From the NCBI GenBank assembly GCA_936941155.1, contig CAKZJE010000122.1, positions 1-51,883 on the forward strand: 51,883 bases of DNA. Reading direction: 5' to 3'. Within the stretch, counting starts at the first letter, position 1. The number at the start of each line of letters is the position of its first letter. The stretch is from an uncultured Methylomonas sp. (GTDB lineage: Bacteria > Pseudomonadota > Gammaproteobacteria > Methylococcales > Methylomonadaceae). Of this stretch, positions 9,488 to 18,105 are shown in pieces. The notes beneath the pieces are model-generated. The model was not told where the DNA came from. It did not search any database and was given only the letters and a program-made list of their open reading frames with translations. Both the position numbers and the translations under genes were made by a program.

Positions 9488-10333
9488 ATGGTAGCGATAA
9501 TGAGATATTCAGCTAATGTAGACAATTTGCTTAGTTATGGTGCTATTGACTTCCAAAAGCGTTGGTCAAAAGAAGTACAAGAAGGTTATTTAAGATTAGG
9601 ATTTACCCCTGATGATATTCCTGCTTTGTTGCAGTTAGCACTGGATGAAAAGTTATTTTGGGAAGAAGAAGAGCCGCTTTATTCTGCGCCGTATCATGCG
9701 TGGCGAGTTTTGGGACTACTAAAGGCTGAGCAAGCTATTTCTCCTTTGCTAAATGAATTCCAACAAGTCGATCCAGAGGATTGGTTTTCTGAAGAAATTC
9801 CTAATGTTTTAGCCTTAATTGGTGAAAAAGCGATTTTGCCAATGCTGGCATATCTAGTTGATGAAAATATTGATGAGGATGCAAAACTTGGCATCACTGG
9901 AGTTTTTTCTCAAATAGCCCAAAATGAACCTGAATTTAAAGCGCAATGCCAAGAAATTCTGGTGAGTTGTTTAAAACAAATAACCACGCAAGAATCTACC
10001 CTAGCAGGATTCCTCGTTTCAGCTTTACTCGATTTGGATGCAAGAGAAGAGATAGAAATTATTCGAGAAGCTTTTCAGCATGGTTATATTGACATTGATG
10101 TTGTAGGCGATATTGAACAAGTTGAAATTGAATTGGGATTACGCCAACAAAGATCAACGCCACGACCCATTTCACCTAAAATTCAGGCAATAAGAGAAGT
10201 TCTTAAACAAAACTTTGGTGCTGAATATGACGATGATGAAAACCCCAAGCCAACGAAATCGGTAAAAATCGGTCGTAATGACCTTTGCCCTTGTGGAAGT
10301 GGTAAAAAATACAAAAAGTGCTGTTTGCATTAA
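9488..10333 (+). CDS. HEAT-like repeat protein with C-terminal SEC-C zinc motif
   Basis: The N-terminal 220 residues are acidic and alpha-helical with HEAT-like segments (AWRVLGLLKAEQAISPLLNEF, IPNVLALIGEKAILPMLAYL), similar to DUF1186-type proteins. The last 20 residues are a SEC-C motif (GRNDLCPCGSGKKYKKCC) with zinc ligands C267, C269, C278 and C279, as at the SecA C-terminus. SEC-C tails bind zinc and often contact ribosomes or SecB; the function here is unknown. A second start at 9500 (MRYSANVD) is equally possible because neither has a strong ribosome-binding site. It lies between tldD and pmbA and is not part of the usual cluster. Confidence 0.78.
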   Translation: MVAIMRYSANVDNLLSYGAIDFQKRWSKEVQEGYLRLGFTPDDIPALLQLALDEKLFWEEEEPLYSAPYHAWRVLGLLKAEQAISPLLNEFQQVDPEDWFSEEIPNVLALIGEKAILPMLAYLVDENIDEDAKLGITGVFSQIAQNEPEFKAQCQEILVSCLKQITTQESTLAGFLVSALLDLDAREEIEIIREAFQHGYIDIDVVGDIEQVEIELGLRQQRSTPRPISPKIQAIREVLKQNFGAEYDDDENPKPTKSVKIGRNDLCPCGSGKKYKKCCLH

Positions 10334-10389
10334 TCTTCTAGCATTTATCTATAATTTATTCGATTACAATTTAATAATTAGGTGTCGTT

Positions 10390-11997
10390 ATGAAAAAAAC
10401 ATCTTTTTTGCAATTTATCCTATGCGTGGCTATGACGTTAGCGAGTGTTAACACAGCTCATGCTGTTGGCGAAACGCTATCGTTAGGTAGTCGGGTTGGC
10501 GATGTAAGCAGTTATGCCTCGACAACTTGGTCATCGCTTTCGGCAGATGGGCGATTTGTGGCTTTAGTCGCCAGCAAAAGTTTTTTGCCGCAGCCGTTTA
10601 TTTATGACAGGCTCAGCGGCACATCCATCAATGTTCCTGAAGCCGGTTCAATGCCTGAAATTTCTGCTAACGGACGTTATGTCGTCTTTCGCTCCAGCAC
10701 TGGCAATCATATTCGCCTGTACGATACGCAAACCCAAACAACAGAATTAATCAGCAAAGATTCTCAAGGCGTTGCTAGCAATAATATAAGTTATTTTTCA
10801 GCGATTTCTGCTGATGGCAATGTGATTGCTTTTTCTTCCACCGCTTCTAATTTAGTCGCTAATGATAACAATGGTTATGCCGATATATTTGTACATAATC
10901 GCAAAACCAGCAAAACCACGCGCGTGAGTGTTTCTTCAACCGGAACAGAAGGCAGCTTTGGTATTGGGGCAACCGGAACATTGGATATTTCAGCCGATGG
11001 ACGCTATGTGGTGTTCTCATCTCCATCAAGCAATTTAGCCAGCAACGACACCAACACCACCGAAGATATTTTTTTACATGACATCAAAACTGCCACCACC
11101 ACAGCGGTGAGTACCATTGTTCGTGATACCCCAACCAGTGTCAGTGGCAAAAGTACGCAGCCTTCTATCTCGGGTGATGGACGCTTTATTGCGTTTCAAT
11201 CCGGCTCAAGCAAGCTGATTGCCACAGATACGGATGATTTTGTGTCCGATATTTTTGTCTATGATCGCGTGACTAAATTCAACAGCAAAGTGACTGTCAA
11301 TTCTAACGGACAGTCAGTATTGCCGCATATTTCCGCTGATGGGCGTTATGTGGCTTTTTTATCGCAAGCCAGCAATTTAGTGGCAAACGACACGAATAAT
11401 GCGTGGGATACCTTTCTTTATGATCGTAAAACTCGCAAAACCAGTCGTGTTAATGTCACAACCACAGGTTTACAAAGCTCAGGCGATGCAATTCCTTCTT
11501 ATGTAGCAAGACCGGATTTATCGGCTGACGGTCGTTTTATCAGTTTTGAAACGGGCGCGAAAGACTTAACGCCTGATGATACTGACAGCGCGATGACAGA
11601 TGTGTTTTTGCGTGATACTGTGGCGAATAAAATCAAAAATGCTAATGTCGGAATTGCATTAAGCGCACCAAGTACAAGCTTACAAGGTCAGCAATACACC
11701 TACACAGCCACCGTGACTAATGCCGGAGCTGCAATAGCCGCGCAAACGAATGTTATTTTGCAACTACCACCTGCATTAAGCATTCTGTCATTAACGCCCT
11801 CACAAGGTAGTTGCCTGAAAGGTGTTATTTCTGTGTGTCGATTAGGTGCAGTTGCCAAAGGAGCGCAACCCACCGTGCAAGTTACCGTGAAAGGCTTAAG
11901 CAAAGGGCAAGTGCTTGTTTCAGCCACAGCCGCCTCTGGTGAAATAGATTCTCAGCCGAACAATAACAGTGCAACTCATACAATCAGTATTAATTAA
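10390..11997 (+). CDS. Secreted TolB-like beta-propeller protein with DUF11-type C-terminus
   Basis: A Sec signal peptide covers residues 1-25 (cleavage after AHA). Residues about 35-415 contain seven or so repeats of the PD40/WD40-like type, each with a SADGRxVxF strand followed by SNLVANDTN-like loops and VFLHDxxT. This is the TolB/protein-of-the-propeller pattern. Residues about 415-535 form an immunoglobulin-like DUF11 domain (YTATVTNAGAA, LPPALSILSLTPSQGSC). A periplasmic or surface location is expected; the partner is unknown. A good ribosome-binding site (AGGTG) precedes the ATG. It is probably its own unit, with a terminator right after it. Confidence 0.85.
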   Translation: MKKTSFLQFILCVAMTLASVNTAHAVGETLSLGSRVGDVSSYASTTWSSLSADGRFVALVASKSFLPQPFIYDRLSGTSINVPEAGSMPEISANGRYVVFRSSTGNHIRLYDTQTQTTELISKDSQGVASNNISYFSAISADGNVIAFSSTASNLVANDNNGYADIFVHNRKTSKTTRVSVSSTGTEGSFGIGATGTLDISADGRYVVFSSPSSNLASNDTNTTEDIFLHDIKTATTTAVSTIVRDTPTSVSGKSTQPSISGDGRFIAFQSGSSKLIATDTDDFVSDIFVYDRVTKFNSKVTVNSNGQSVLPHISADGRYVAFLSQASNLVANDTNNAWDTFLYDRKTRKTSRVNVTTTGLQSSGDAIPSYVARPDLSADGRFISFETGAKDLTPDDTDSAMTDVFLRDTVANKIKNANVGIALSAPSTSLQGQQYTYTATVTNAGAAIAAQTNVILQLPPALSILSLTPSQGSCLKGVISVCRLGAVAKGAQPTVQVTVKGLSKGQVLVSATAASGEIDSQPNNNSATHTISIN

Positions 11998-12015
11998 TTT
12001 CAATATCAAACCTAG

Positions 12016-12044
12016 AGTGGGTTGAAAATTTTGCCCACTTTTTT
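12016..12044 (+). terminator. Probable intrinsic terminator after the TolB-like gene
   Basis: A 6-bp stem AGTGGG / CCCACT around a 12-base loop is followed immediately by a run of five to six T. It lies between the propeller gene and pmbA, suggesting pmbA has its own promoter. Confidence 0.6.
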
Positions 12045-12069
12045 AGCTACTTCTTAACACGAGACTACC

Positions 12070-13401
12070 GTGCAAAACTCAGAACAAATCAATCAGTTAA
12101 AAAGCCTCGTGCAAGAATTTTTAGACGAAGCGTTAAAACAAGGCGCGAGTGCCGCAGAAGCTGCTTTAAGTATCGGCAACGGATTATCTGTTTCTGCACG
12201 TTTAGGCGATGTGGAAAATATTGAATACGACTGCGACCAAGGCTTAGGCATCACCGTTTATTTTGACAAACGCAAAGGCTCAGCCAGCAGCACCGATTTA
12301 TCATCAGATTCAATTAAAAAAACCGTTGCCGCCGCGTGCAGCATTGCAAAATTTTCCAGTGCAGACGAGTTTTCCGGTTTGCCAGACCCAGAAATGCTCG
12401 CCACTGAATTTCCTGATTTAGATTTGTATCATCCTTGGGATGTTGATGCAGAACAGGCGATAAAATTGGCGATTGAATGTGAAGATGCAGCGCGTTTTTA
12501 TCACAGCGAAATTACCAATTCTGAAGGCGCGGCGGTGAATAGCCATCAAGGAATTAAAATTTTTGGCAATACCTTAGGCTTTTTACAAGGCTATCAAAGC
12601 ACGCGCCATTCCTTAAGTTGTTCGGTGATTGGGCAACGTGGCGAAGAAATGCAGCGCGATTATTGGTATAGCGTGGCAAGAAATGCCAACGACTTAGAAC
12701 AAGCCGCCGCGATTGGTGAAAAAGCCGCAATGCGCACGTTAAGACGCTTAGGTGGTCGCAGTCTTAGCTCGCGGGTTGCACCAGTATTGTATGCACCCGA
12801 AATGGCAGCCAGTTTATTAGGCGCGTTAATGGGCGCGATTAGTGGCAGCAGTTTATATCGCAAATCATCGTTTTTATTAGACAGTTTAGATAAGCAAATT
12901 TTGCCCGATTTTATTCACATCCATGAACAGCCGTATTTGAAAAAAGCCTTAGGCAGCGCGGCGTTTGACGGCGAAGGTGTCGCAACAAAAACGCGCGATA
13001 TTGTCAGTGATGGCATTTTAAGAAGTTATTTACTCAGCTCTTATTCCGCCCGCAAATTAGGAATGCAATCCACAGGCAATGCCAGCGGCGTACACAATTT
13101 AACCATTGATGCTGGCGCGGATGATTTTGAAGCTATGTTAAAACGCTTAAATACTGGTTTGTTAGTGACGGAGTTGATGGGACAAGGCGTAAACCGCGTG
13201 ACTGGTGATTATTCACGCGGGGCAGCTGGTTTTTGGGTGGAAAATGGACAGATTCAATATCCGGTGGAAGAAATTACTATTGCTGGCAATTTAAAAGAGA
13301 TGTTTAAAAATATTGTTGCGGTAGGCAATGATGTGGATACGCGCGGCAATACTCGCACCGGTTCTATTTTAATCGAGCAAATGTCGATTGCGGGTGAGTA
13401 G
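12070..13401 (+). CDS. pmbA: Metalloprotease subunit PmbA/TldE
   Basis: PmbA (TldE) is the non-zinc partner of TldD in the heterodimeric protease. Family blocks are GASAAEAALSIGNGLSVSARLG, DCDQGLGITVYFDKRKGSASSTD, TRDIVSDGILRSYLLSSYSARKLGMQSTGNASG and YSRGAAGFWVENGQI. As expected for this subunit there is no HExxxH. The 443-residue length is normal. The start is a GTG (QNSEQINQLK follows). It is separated from tldD by a SEC-C gene, a propeller gene and a terminator, but the two proteins should still assemble. Confidence 0.95.
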   Translation: MQNSEQINQLKSLVQEFLDEALKQGASAAEAALSIGNGLSVSARLGDVENIEYDCDQGLGITVYFDKRKGSASSTDLSSDSIKKTVAAACSIAKFSSADEFSGLPDPEMLATEFPDLDLYHPWDVDAEQAIKLAIECEDAARFYHSEITNSEGAAVNSHQGIKIFGNTLGFLQGYQSTRHSLSCSVIGQRGEEMQRDYWYSVARNANDLEQAAAIGEKAAMRTLRRLGGRSLSSRVAPVLYAPEMAASLLGALMGAISGSSLYRKSSFLLDSLDKQILPDFIHIHEQPYLKKALGSAAFDGEGVATKTRDIVSDGILRSYLLSSYSARKLGMQSTGNASGVHNLTIDAGADDFEAMLKRLNTGLLVTELMGQGVNRVTGDYSRGAAGFWVENGQIQYPVEEITIAGNLKEMFKNIVAVGNDVDTRGNTRTGSILIEQMSIAGE

Positions 13402-13413
13402 TTTTCACGGTGA

Positions 13414-13442
13414 GTAGAGACGTTACATTGCAACGTCTCTAC
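13414..13442. repeat. GTAGAGACGTT palindromic repeat
   Basis: Perfect 11-base inverted arms (GTAGAGACGTT and its complement) around a seven-base loop, 12 bases after the pmbA stop. No T-run follows. It resembles short palindromes dispersed in cyanobacterial and other repeat-rich genomes. Confidence 0.7.
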
Positions 13443-13490
13443 GCTTGCAAAACATAAATCGCATTAGTTTTTCAATGGCTAAAATCCTGT

Positions 13491-13539
13491 GAAATTTTCA
13501 AGACGACCAGTCGTCTTGAAAAATTTTGCAGCAACTTCT
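13491..13539. repeat. 49-bp palindromic repeat, family A copy 1
   Basis: The core AAGACGACCAGTCGTCTT (13500-13517) is palindromic except for its two central bases and is flanked by T- and A-rich arms, then TTGCAGCAACTTCT. Copies are at 24136-24184 (same orientation) and 39703-39752 (inverted). All three are intergenic. Confidence 0.85.
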
Positions 13540-13569
13540 TCTTGAATAGGCTTTTGTTAAGATGACTTC

Positions 13570-13616
13570 TGTAGAGACGATTTTAATCGCTCAGTGCGAA
13601 TAAATTTGTCCCCACA
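13570..13616. repeat. 47-bp TGTAG...CACA element, copy 1
   Basis: A degenerate copy of the element at 39843-39889. Both are 47 bases long, start TGTAG, end with CACA/TACA, and share the internal CAGTGCG.ATAAAT segment. Near the end of the HNH gene on the other strand. Confidence 0.55.
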
Positions 13617-13634
13617 GCAACATTTGCCAAATCC

Positions 13635-14216
13635 TTAGCGTTTGAGATAACGTTTTCTACCTGACTTTGACAACACATAACGTCCGCCGCGTTTACCAAT
13701 ATACACAGTTTGCGTTTTTGTATTTGCCGGAATTGATTCCTGTTGATTTGGCACAGAAACATTGACATCAACCGCAGGCGATTTTATGTGCTTGCAATCA
13801 TCACGCTCCCAACCATCTTTTGCTTTGCCATCTGCAACAGTTTGCCATTGCATATTCTCAGGACTATCCGCTCCGCCGCACGCCAGCGGATTAATATGAT
13901 CTATCACATAACCGGGACACGCACCGGCGCGATTGTGATTTGCTGGACACGGATTTCCCGCCTTAAAATCAGCTTTTGCTTTTTCACTGCGCTTAATTCT
14001 GCCATGCGCATCTCGCTCAATAACGGCACTATTTTCAACCACTAACGCAGTTGCTTGCGGTGCTGGAAAGTTTTTTTGCGCAATCACACGTTGTGTTTGC
14101 GATTTTTCACACGGTTTATCTTGATAAGTGGTTTCATTGCCAAGATTGCACTTGTACAAATCCGCATAACTCGATTGCGCTAATAACAGCAACAACAGCG
14201 GCAGAAAATTTTTCAT
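13635..14216 (-). CDS. Secreted HNH-type nuclease-like protein with PBCV-like basic C-terminus
   Basis: A signal peptide covers residues 1-18 (SSYA/DLY). Residues 19-45 look like the DUF4124 domain (LYKCNLGNETTYQDKPC). An HNH-like core follows at about 90-137: C90 and C100, VIDHINPLACGG (D106, H107) and N121 in ENMQW, so a periplasmic metal-dependent nuclease is plausible. The last 25 residues (YIGKRGGRYVLSKSGRKRYL) match the short basic RGGRY..GRKRY adaptor motif first noted in chlorovirus proteins. It starts four bases after the upstream methyltransferase stop, so the two are probably cotranscribed. Function is unproven. Confidence 0.75.
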   Translation of the reverse strand: MKNFLPLLLLLLAQSSYADLYKCNLGNETTYQDKPCEKSQTQRVIAQKNFPAPQATALVVENSAVIERDAHGRIKRSEKAKADFKAGNPCPANHNRAGACPGYVIDHINPLACGGADSPENMQWQTVADGKAKDGWERDDCKHIKSPAVDVNVSVPNQQESIPANTKTQTVYIGKRGGRYVLSKSGRKRYLKR

Positions 14217-14220
14217 AAAT

Positions 14221-15054
14221 TTATAAAGAAGACGATTTTTGAGCAGTAAACAAATAATAACAACGCAGTTTATGCAAATAACTGGTGTGGCGTTTTGACC
14301 CCGGCATTACCATTAACTCGCGTGCCACTTGCCGAAAGCCCCAAGGAATTCTGCCTAAAACCCGATTTTGTCGCACTCTGTCTTGTTCTGATGCCTCTAA
14401 AACTCTATCGGTTAAATCCGTTATTTCTTTGATATGTAAAGAATAACCTGCGCAAATATTTTTTATCTTTTCCTGAATATCCACAAACATCATTGGGCGA
14501 AAATCGACCACAGACAACACACCCTCAGGGCGCAGCAATCTCTCTGTTTCTGCAAAAAATAAATCCATATCCAGTTTATTTAAACACTCCACTGCAACAA
14601 TTAAATCAAAACTCGCTGATTTAAAAGGCAATTGATGGGCGTTTGCCACAGCATAATGCGCCGCATCACACAGTTTTTTTGAGCGATAAACGGAGGTAAA
14701 AGACAAGTCAATGCCAAACACGGTTGCGTTTGGCAAAATATGCGTGAAATATTTAATCCCGCCGCCTAAACCACAAGCAACTTCTAATACCGTTAAGGAA
14801 TTTTTATCACTTGCAATACGCCGATAGGCTTTAATTGTTTCGTGATAAACCTGCGCTTGATAATTTTCAAAATCATTCGGTCTTAAGGTTAATAACTCTT
14901 CATCAACAGGCGCAATCCCAGTATTAAAAAAACTTAAATGACCGGTTATCCATTTGTTGTAATACAAATAATTGTAAACCCATTTATTTCTGGAATTGTC
15001 GGCTAAGAAATGATGCAACTTTTCAGACAGTTGCCGGCTGAGTTTTTTTATCAT
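14221..15054 (-). CDS. SAM-dependent class I methyltransferase
   Basis: A 277-residue cytosolic protein with a class I methyltransferase fold. Motif I is VLEVACGLGGG (residues 89-99), followed by the acidic motif II in FGIDLSF and by NAHQLPFKSASFDLIVAVECL and LLRPEGVLSVVDF, the UbiE/Coq5-like Methyltransf_11 pattern. The substrate cannot be read from the sequence. The N-terminal 60 residues and C-terminal basic tail are not recognised. It heads a two-gene minus-strand unit with the secreted HNH-like protein. Confidence 0.82.
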   Translation of the reverse strand: MIKKLSRQLSEKLHHFLADNSRNKWVYNYLYYNKWITGHLSFFNTGIAPVDEELLTLRPNDFENYQAQVYHETIKAYRRIASDKNSLTVLEVACGLGGGIKYFTHILPNATVFGIDLSFTSVYRSKKLCDAAHYAVANAHQLPFKSASFDLIVAVECLNKLDMDLFFAETERLLRPEGVLSVVDFRPMMFVDIQEKIKNICAGYSLHIKEITDLTDRVLEASEQDRVRQNRVLGRIPWGFRQVARELMVMPGSKRHTSYLHKLRCYYLFTAQKSSSL

Positions 15055-15289
15055 GTTTGAATGGTTCCGTGAGCAATTGAGCGATTTAAAATACGAAGTT
15101 TAGGGGGAAATGCCGTTGTCTGTTATCCGTTAAATTTTAAAGCTTTTTAATGAAAATCTGCAGAAATAAGGATGTTTTTGCAAAAATAGTCAGTTTTATC
15201 AGGACATGACAGTATTTGACATATAACTGGACAAAATAAGGTACTAAGGTAAAATTAACGGTTTATTTTACTCTTCAAACATTTTATAT
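15055..15289. other. Divergent intergenic region before aroQ
   Basis: This AT-rich 235-base gap lies between the divergent methyltransferase and aroQ genes, so it should hold promoters for both. A TTGACA hexamer at 15216-15221 is a possible -35 box for aroQ-accBC, but I see no well-spaced -10 box. No ORF or clear repeat is visible. Confidence 0.3.
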
Positions 15290-15733
15290 ATGGCGACTAT
15301 TTGCGTTTTAAATGGCCCTAATTTGAATTTATTAGGTATTAGAGAGCCAACTCTTTACGGTCATAAAACTCTTAGCGACATCCAAAAAACACTTGAAAGC
15401 CAAGCTTTAGCTCTCAAGCATCAATTAAGTTTTGTACAACACAACGCCGAACACCAACTCGTTGAGCATATTCATCAGGCTTATTATGACGGTGTTGATT
15501 TTATTATTATAAACCCAGCAGCTTTTACTCATACCAGCGTTGCCCTGCGCGATGCCTTGTTAGCCACCAAAATTCCTTTTATCGAAGTGCATTTGTCTAA
15601 TGTTCACGCGCGTGAGCCTTTTAGAAAGCATTCGTACTTTTCAGATATTGCACAAGGGGTGATTTGTGGACTAGGGGCGATAGGCTATGAGTTGGCGTTA
15701 CAAGCCGCACACCAGATATTAACCACGAGATAA
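15290..15733 (+). CDS. aroQ: 3-dehydroquinate dehydratase, type II
   Basis: It catalyses dehydration of 3-dehydroquinate to 3-dehydroshikimate, the third step of the shikimate pathway, as a cytosolic dodecamer. The 147-residue length is right. The active-site residues are all present: Y23 in the flexible lid (REPTLYG), N75 in INPAAFTH, H81, H101 in [13 protein letters not shown], and R112. It is directly followed by accB and accC, a very common gammaproteobacterial arrangement, and is likely cotranscribed with them. Confidence 0.98.
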   Translation: MATICVLNGPNLNLLGIREPTLYGHKTLSDIQKTLESQALALKHQLSFVQHNAEHQLVEHIHQAYYDGVDFIIINPAAFTHTSVALRDALLATKIPFIEVHLSNVHAREPFRKHSYFSDIAQGVICGLGAIGYELALQAAHQILTTR

Positions 15734-15741
15734 AACAGATT

Positions 15742-16188
15742 ATGGATATTAAAAAAATAAAACAACTTGTCGAGATGATTTCAAATTCGGATATTGCTGA
15801 GTTAGAAATTAATGAAGGCGAAGATTCAATTCGCATCAGTCGCTATTCAGCCGCTCCTGTTGTGACCACAGCGGTTGCAGCACCTGTGATGGCAGCAGCA
15901 CCTGTAGCCGCTGCTGTTGCTGCGGCGGCAGGAGCGGTAGAAGAAAAAATCACCGGACATATTGTCAGATCGCCTATGGTCGGTAGTTTTTATCGCTCTG
16001 CTACGCCTACCGCCGCGCCTTTTGTGGAAGTAGGACAGTCAGTTGTGCAAGGACAAACCTTGTGTATTATTGAGGCTATGAAAATTCTCAATCAAATTGA
16101 ATCGGATAAAACTGGCGTAGTGAAAAAAGTTCTGGTCGAAAACGCCCAGCCGGTAGAATACGACCAACCTTTATTCATTATTGAATAA
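15742..16188 (+). CDS. accB: Biotin carboxyl carrier protein of acetyl-CoA carboxylase
   Basis: AccB carries biotin between the biotin carboxylase and carboxyltransferase of acetyl-CoA carboxylase, the first step of fatty acid synthesis. The N-terminus ([23 protein letters not shown]) is typical, then an Ala/Pro/Val-rich flexible linker at about residues 35-72, then the biotinyl domain. K114 in the EAMKI motif is the biotinylation site, and the thumb ([14 protein letters not shown]) is present. Eight bases separate it from aroQ and 18 from accC. Confidence 0.98.
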   Translation: MDIKKIKQLVEMISNSDIAELEINEGEDSIRISRYSAAPVVTTAVAAPVMAAAPVAAAVAAAAGAVEEKITGHIVRSPMVGSFYRSATPTAAPFVEVGQSVVQGQTLCIIEAMKILNQIESDKTGVVKKVLVENAQPVEYDQPLFIIE

Positions 16189-16206
16189 GCACAGCACGGT
16201 ATAAAT

Positions 16207-17553
16207 ATGTTCGATAAAATTGTTATTGCTAATCGGGGTGAAATTGCCCTCCGCATCTTACGCGCCTGTCGTGAATTAGGCGTGAAAACGGTCGCTGTGC
16301 ATTCCACCGCAGACCGTGATTTAAAACATGTTCGCCTTGCTGATGAATCTGTCTGTATTGGGCCTGCGTCTTCTATGGAAAGTTATTTAAACATTCCTGC
16401 GATTATCAGCGCGGCAGAAGTGACTGATGCTGAGGCGATTCATCCAGGCTACGGCTTTTTATCTGAAAATGCCGATTTTGCTGAAAAAGTGCACCAAAGT
16501 GGCTTTGTTTTCATAGGTCCTCGTGCTGATACCATTCGGATGATGGGCGATAAAATTTCTGCCAAAAAAGCGATGCAGGCGGCTGGCATTCCTTGTGTAC
16601 CCGGCAACGGTAATCCACTAGGTGATGATGGCGAAGCAAACTTAAAAATGGCAGAGGAAATTGGCTATCCTGTGATTATCAAAGCTTCTGGTGGTGGTGG
16701 TGGTCGTGGAATGCGTACCGTACATACTGAAGCGGCATTGCTAAATTCAATTGCGATGACCAAAGCTGAAGCAGGAGCTGCGTTTGGTAACGATACGGTC
16801 TATATGGAAAAGTTTTTAGAAGACCCGCGCCATATTGAGTTTCAAGTCTTAGCCGATTCACACGGCAACGCGATTCATTTAGGTGAACGTGATTGTTCTA
16901 TGCAGCGTCGCCATCAAAAAGTGGTGGAAGAAGCTCCAGCACCGGGCATCACCGCAGAACAACGCAATCGCATGGGCGAGTTATGTGCAAAAGCCTGTCG
17001 CGATATTGGCTATTTAGGCGCAGGTACGTTTGAGTTTTTATATGAAAAAGGTGAGTTTTTCTTCATTGAGATGAACACTCGTGTGCAAGTTGAGCATCCC
17101 GTCACGGAAATGATTACCGGTTTTGACATTGTAAAAGAACAATTGCGGATTGCTTCTGGAGAAAGACTTTCTATTACGCAAGAGCAAGTTACTTTTACAG
17201 GTCATGCGATTGAATGCCGTTTGAATGCCGAAGACCCGCGTACTTTTATGCCATGTCCGGGCGTGATTGACCAATTTCACATGCCGGGCGGGCCTGGAAT
17301 TCGTTGCGAAACGCACATTTATAATGGTTATAAAGTGCCACCTTATTATGATTCAATGATAGGCAAATTGATTGCGCATGGCGAAACTCGTGACAATGCG
17401 ATTGCCAGAATGCGTACTGCATTGCATGAAATGGTGATTGATGGCATCAAAACAAATATTCCTTTGCAAACTGACATCATGCACGATGCTGCTTTTTGTG
17501 CAGGCGGTCAAAATATTCATTATTTAGAGAAAAAATTGGGTATTAGTAGCTGA
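16207..17553 (+). CDS. accC: Biotin carboxylase subunit of acetyl-CoA carboxylase
   Basis: AccC carboxylates the biotin on AccB with ATP and bicarbonate. The 448-residue length is normal. An N-terminal preATP-grasp domain starts [20 protein letters not shown]. The ATP-grasp glycine loop is [12 protein letters not shown], and the catalytic segment is [18 protein letters not shown]. The C-terminal biotin carboxylase domain has [12 protein letters not shown]. It completes the aroQ-accB-accC unit; the next 89 bases are a small mobile-type repeat. Confidence 0.98.
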   Translation: MFDKIVIANRGEIALRILRACRELGVKTVAVHSTADRDLKHVRLADESVCIGPASSMESYLNIPAIISAAEVTDAEAIHPGYGFLSENADFAEKVHQSGFVFIGPRADTIRMMGDKISAKKAMQAAGIPCVPGNGNPLGDDGEANLKMAEEIGYPVIIKASGGGGGRGMRTVHTEAALLNSIAMTKAEAGAAFGNDTVYMEKFLEDPRHIEFQVLADSHGNAIHLGERDCSMQRRHQKVVEEAPAPGITAEQRNRMGELCAKACRDIGYLGAGTFEFLYEKGEFFFIEMNTRVQVEHPVTEMITGFDIVKEQLRIASGERLSITQEQVTFTGHAIECRLNAEDPRTFMPCPGVIDQFHMPGGPGIRCETHIYNGYKVPPYYDSMIGKLIAHGETRDNAIARMRTALHEMVIDGIKTNIPLQTDIMHDAAFCAGGQNIHYLEKKLGISS

Positions 17554-17558
17554 TTTTT

Positions 17559-17647
17559 GTAAGGTGGGCAGTTTTTTAGCTCACCGCAAGCAATCAAACA
17601 AGTATATTTTTTCTAACATGGTGGGCAAAACAGCGTGCCCACCTTAC
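17559..17647. repeat. 89-bp MITE-like element with 12-bp terminal inverted repeats
   Basis: The termini GTAAGGTGGGCA (17559-17570) and TGCCCACCTTAC (17636-17647) are perfect inverted repeats. Inner sequence includes a second GTGGGCAAAACAGCGTGCCCAC hairpin half. A diverged copy at 44892-44971 shares the AAAACAGCGTG segment. It has no coding capacity and lies between accC and a SEC-C gene. Confidence 0.85.
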
Positions 17648-17669
17648 TGTTTTAACTTTAGAGTACAAA

Positions 17670-18101
17670 ATGACAACAAAAAAATTCGACCCTGCTATTC
17701 GCAGAAGAATGTACTGGGCACACAACTTAAAAACACCTTCAATTTGTCCCGAATGTAACGAAATACTCACTCGCGAAGCTCACGCTTATGCGATTGCGGT
17801 GTTAGAAAATGGTCAAACCAACGCTTTTGCCTCTAGTAATGATGGCGGACGTTTTTGCAGCACTTGCCCTGTTGTTGTATTAGATAATGAAGTTTTCAAT
17901 AAAATTACTGAAGAATCGCCCGATATTACGCAATACCAAGTCGTTGGAATCATTGATATAGAAAACACGACCGATAGAGATATTTCTATTGCAAATTTCT
18001 TAACTGACAAAGTTTCTGTTAAACCCAACGAGAAAGTTGGCAGAAATGATCCTTGCCCGTGTAAAAGCGGTAAAAAATACAAAAAATGCTGTATGCAATA
18101 A
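17670..18101 (+). CDS. Small zinc-ribbon and SEC-C motif protein
   Basis: A 143-residue protein with two zinc sites. The first is a ribbon of C26xxC29 (ICPECNE) and C63xxC66 (FCSTC). The second is a SEC-C tail (VGRNDPCPCKSGKKYKKCC) with C129, C131, C140 and C141. The middle is unremarkable. It is the second SEC-C protein in the window, and its last 20 residues closely resemble those of the 9488-10333 protein. It starts right after a MITE-like element and ends four bases before prmA, so it interrupts the usual accC-prmA adjacency. Function unknown. Confidence 0.8.
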   Translation: MTTKKFDPAIRRRMYWAHNLKTPSICPECNEILTREAHAYAIAVLENGQTNAFASSNDGGRFCSTCPVVVLDNEVFNKITEESPDITQYQVVGIIDIENTTDRDISIANFLTDKVSVKPNEKVGRNDPCPCKSGKKYKKCCMQ

Positions 18102-18105
18102 CATT

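Noticed and set aside
13401-13634. Possible CRISPR array in the repeat-rich gap
   Set aside because: The repeats are different palindromes with no regular repeat-spacer period and no cas genes nearby.
15216-15221. TTGACA as a firm aroQ promoter
   Set aside because: No -10 box lies at 16-18 bases, so it is listed only as a weak candidate in the intergenic entry.
17564-17758. 64-residue frame across the MITE and the SEC-C gene start
   Set aside because: It is made of repeat DNA and the wrong frame of the next gene; no ribosome site.
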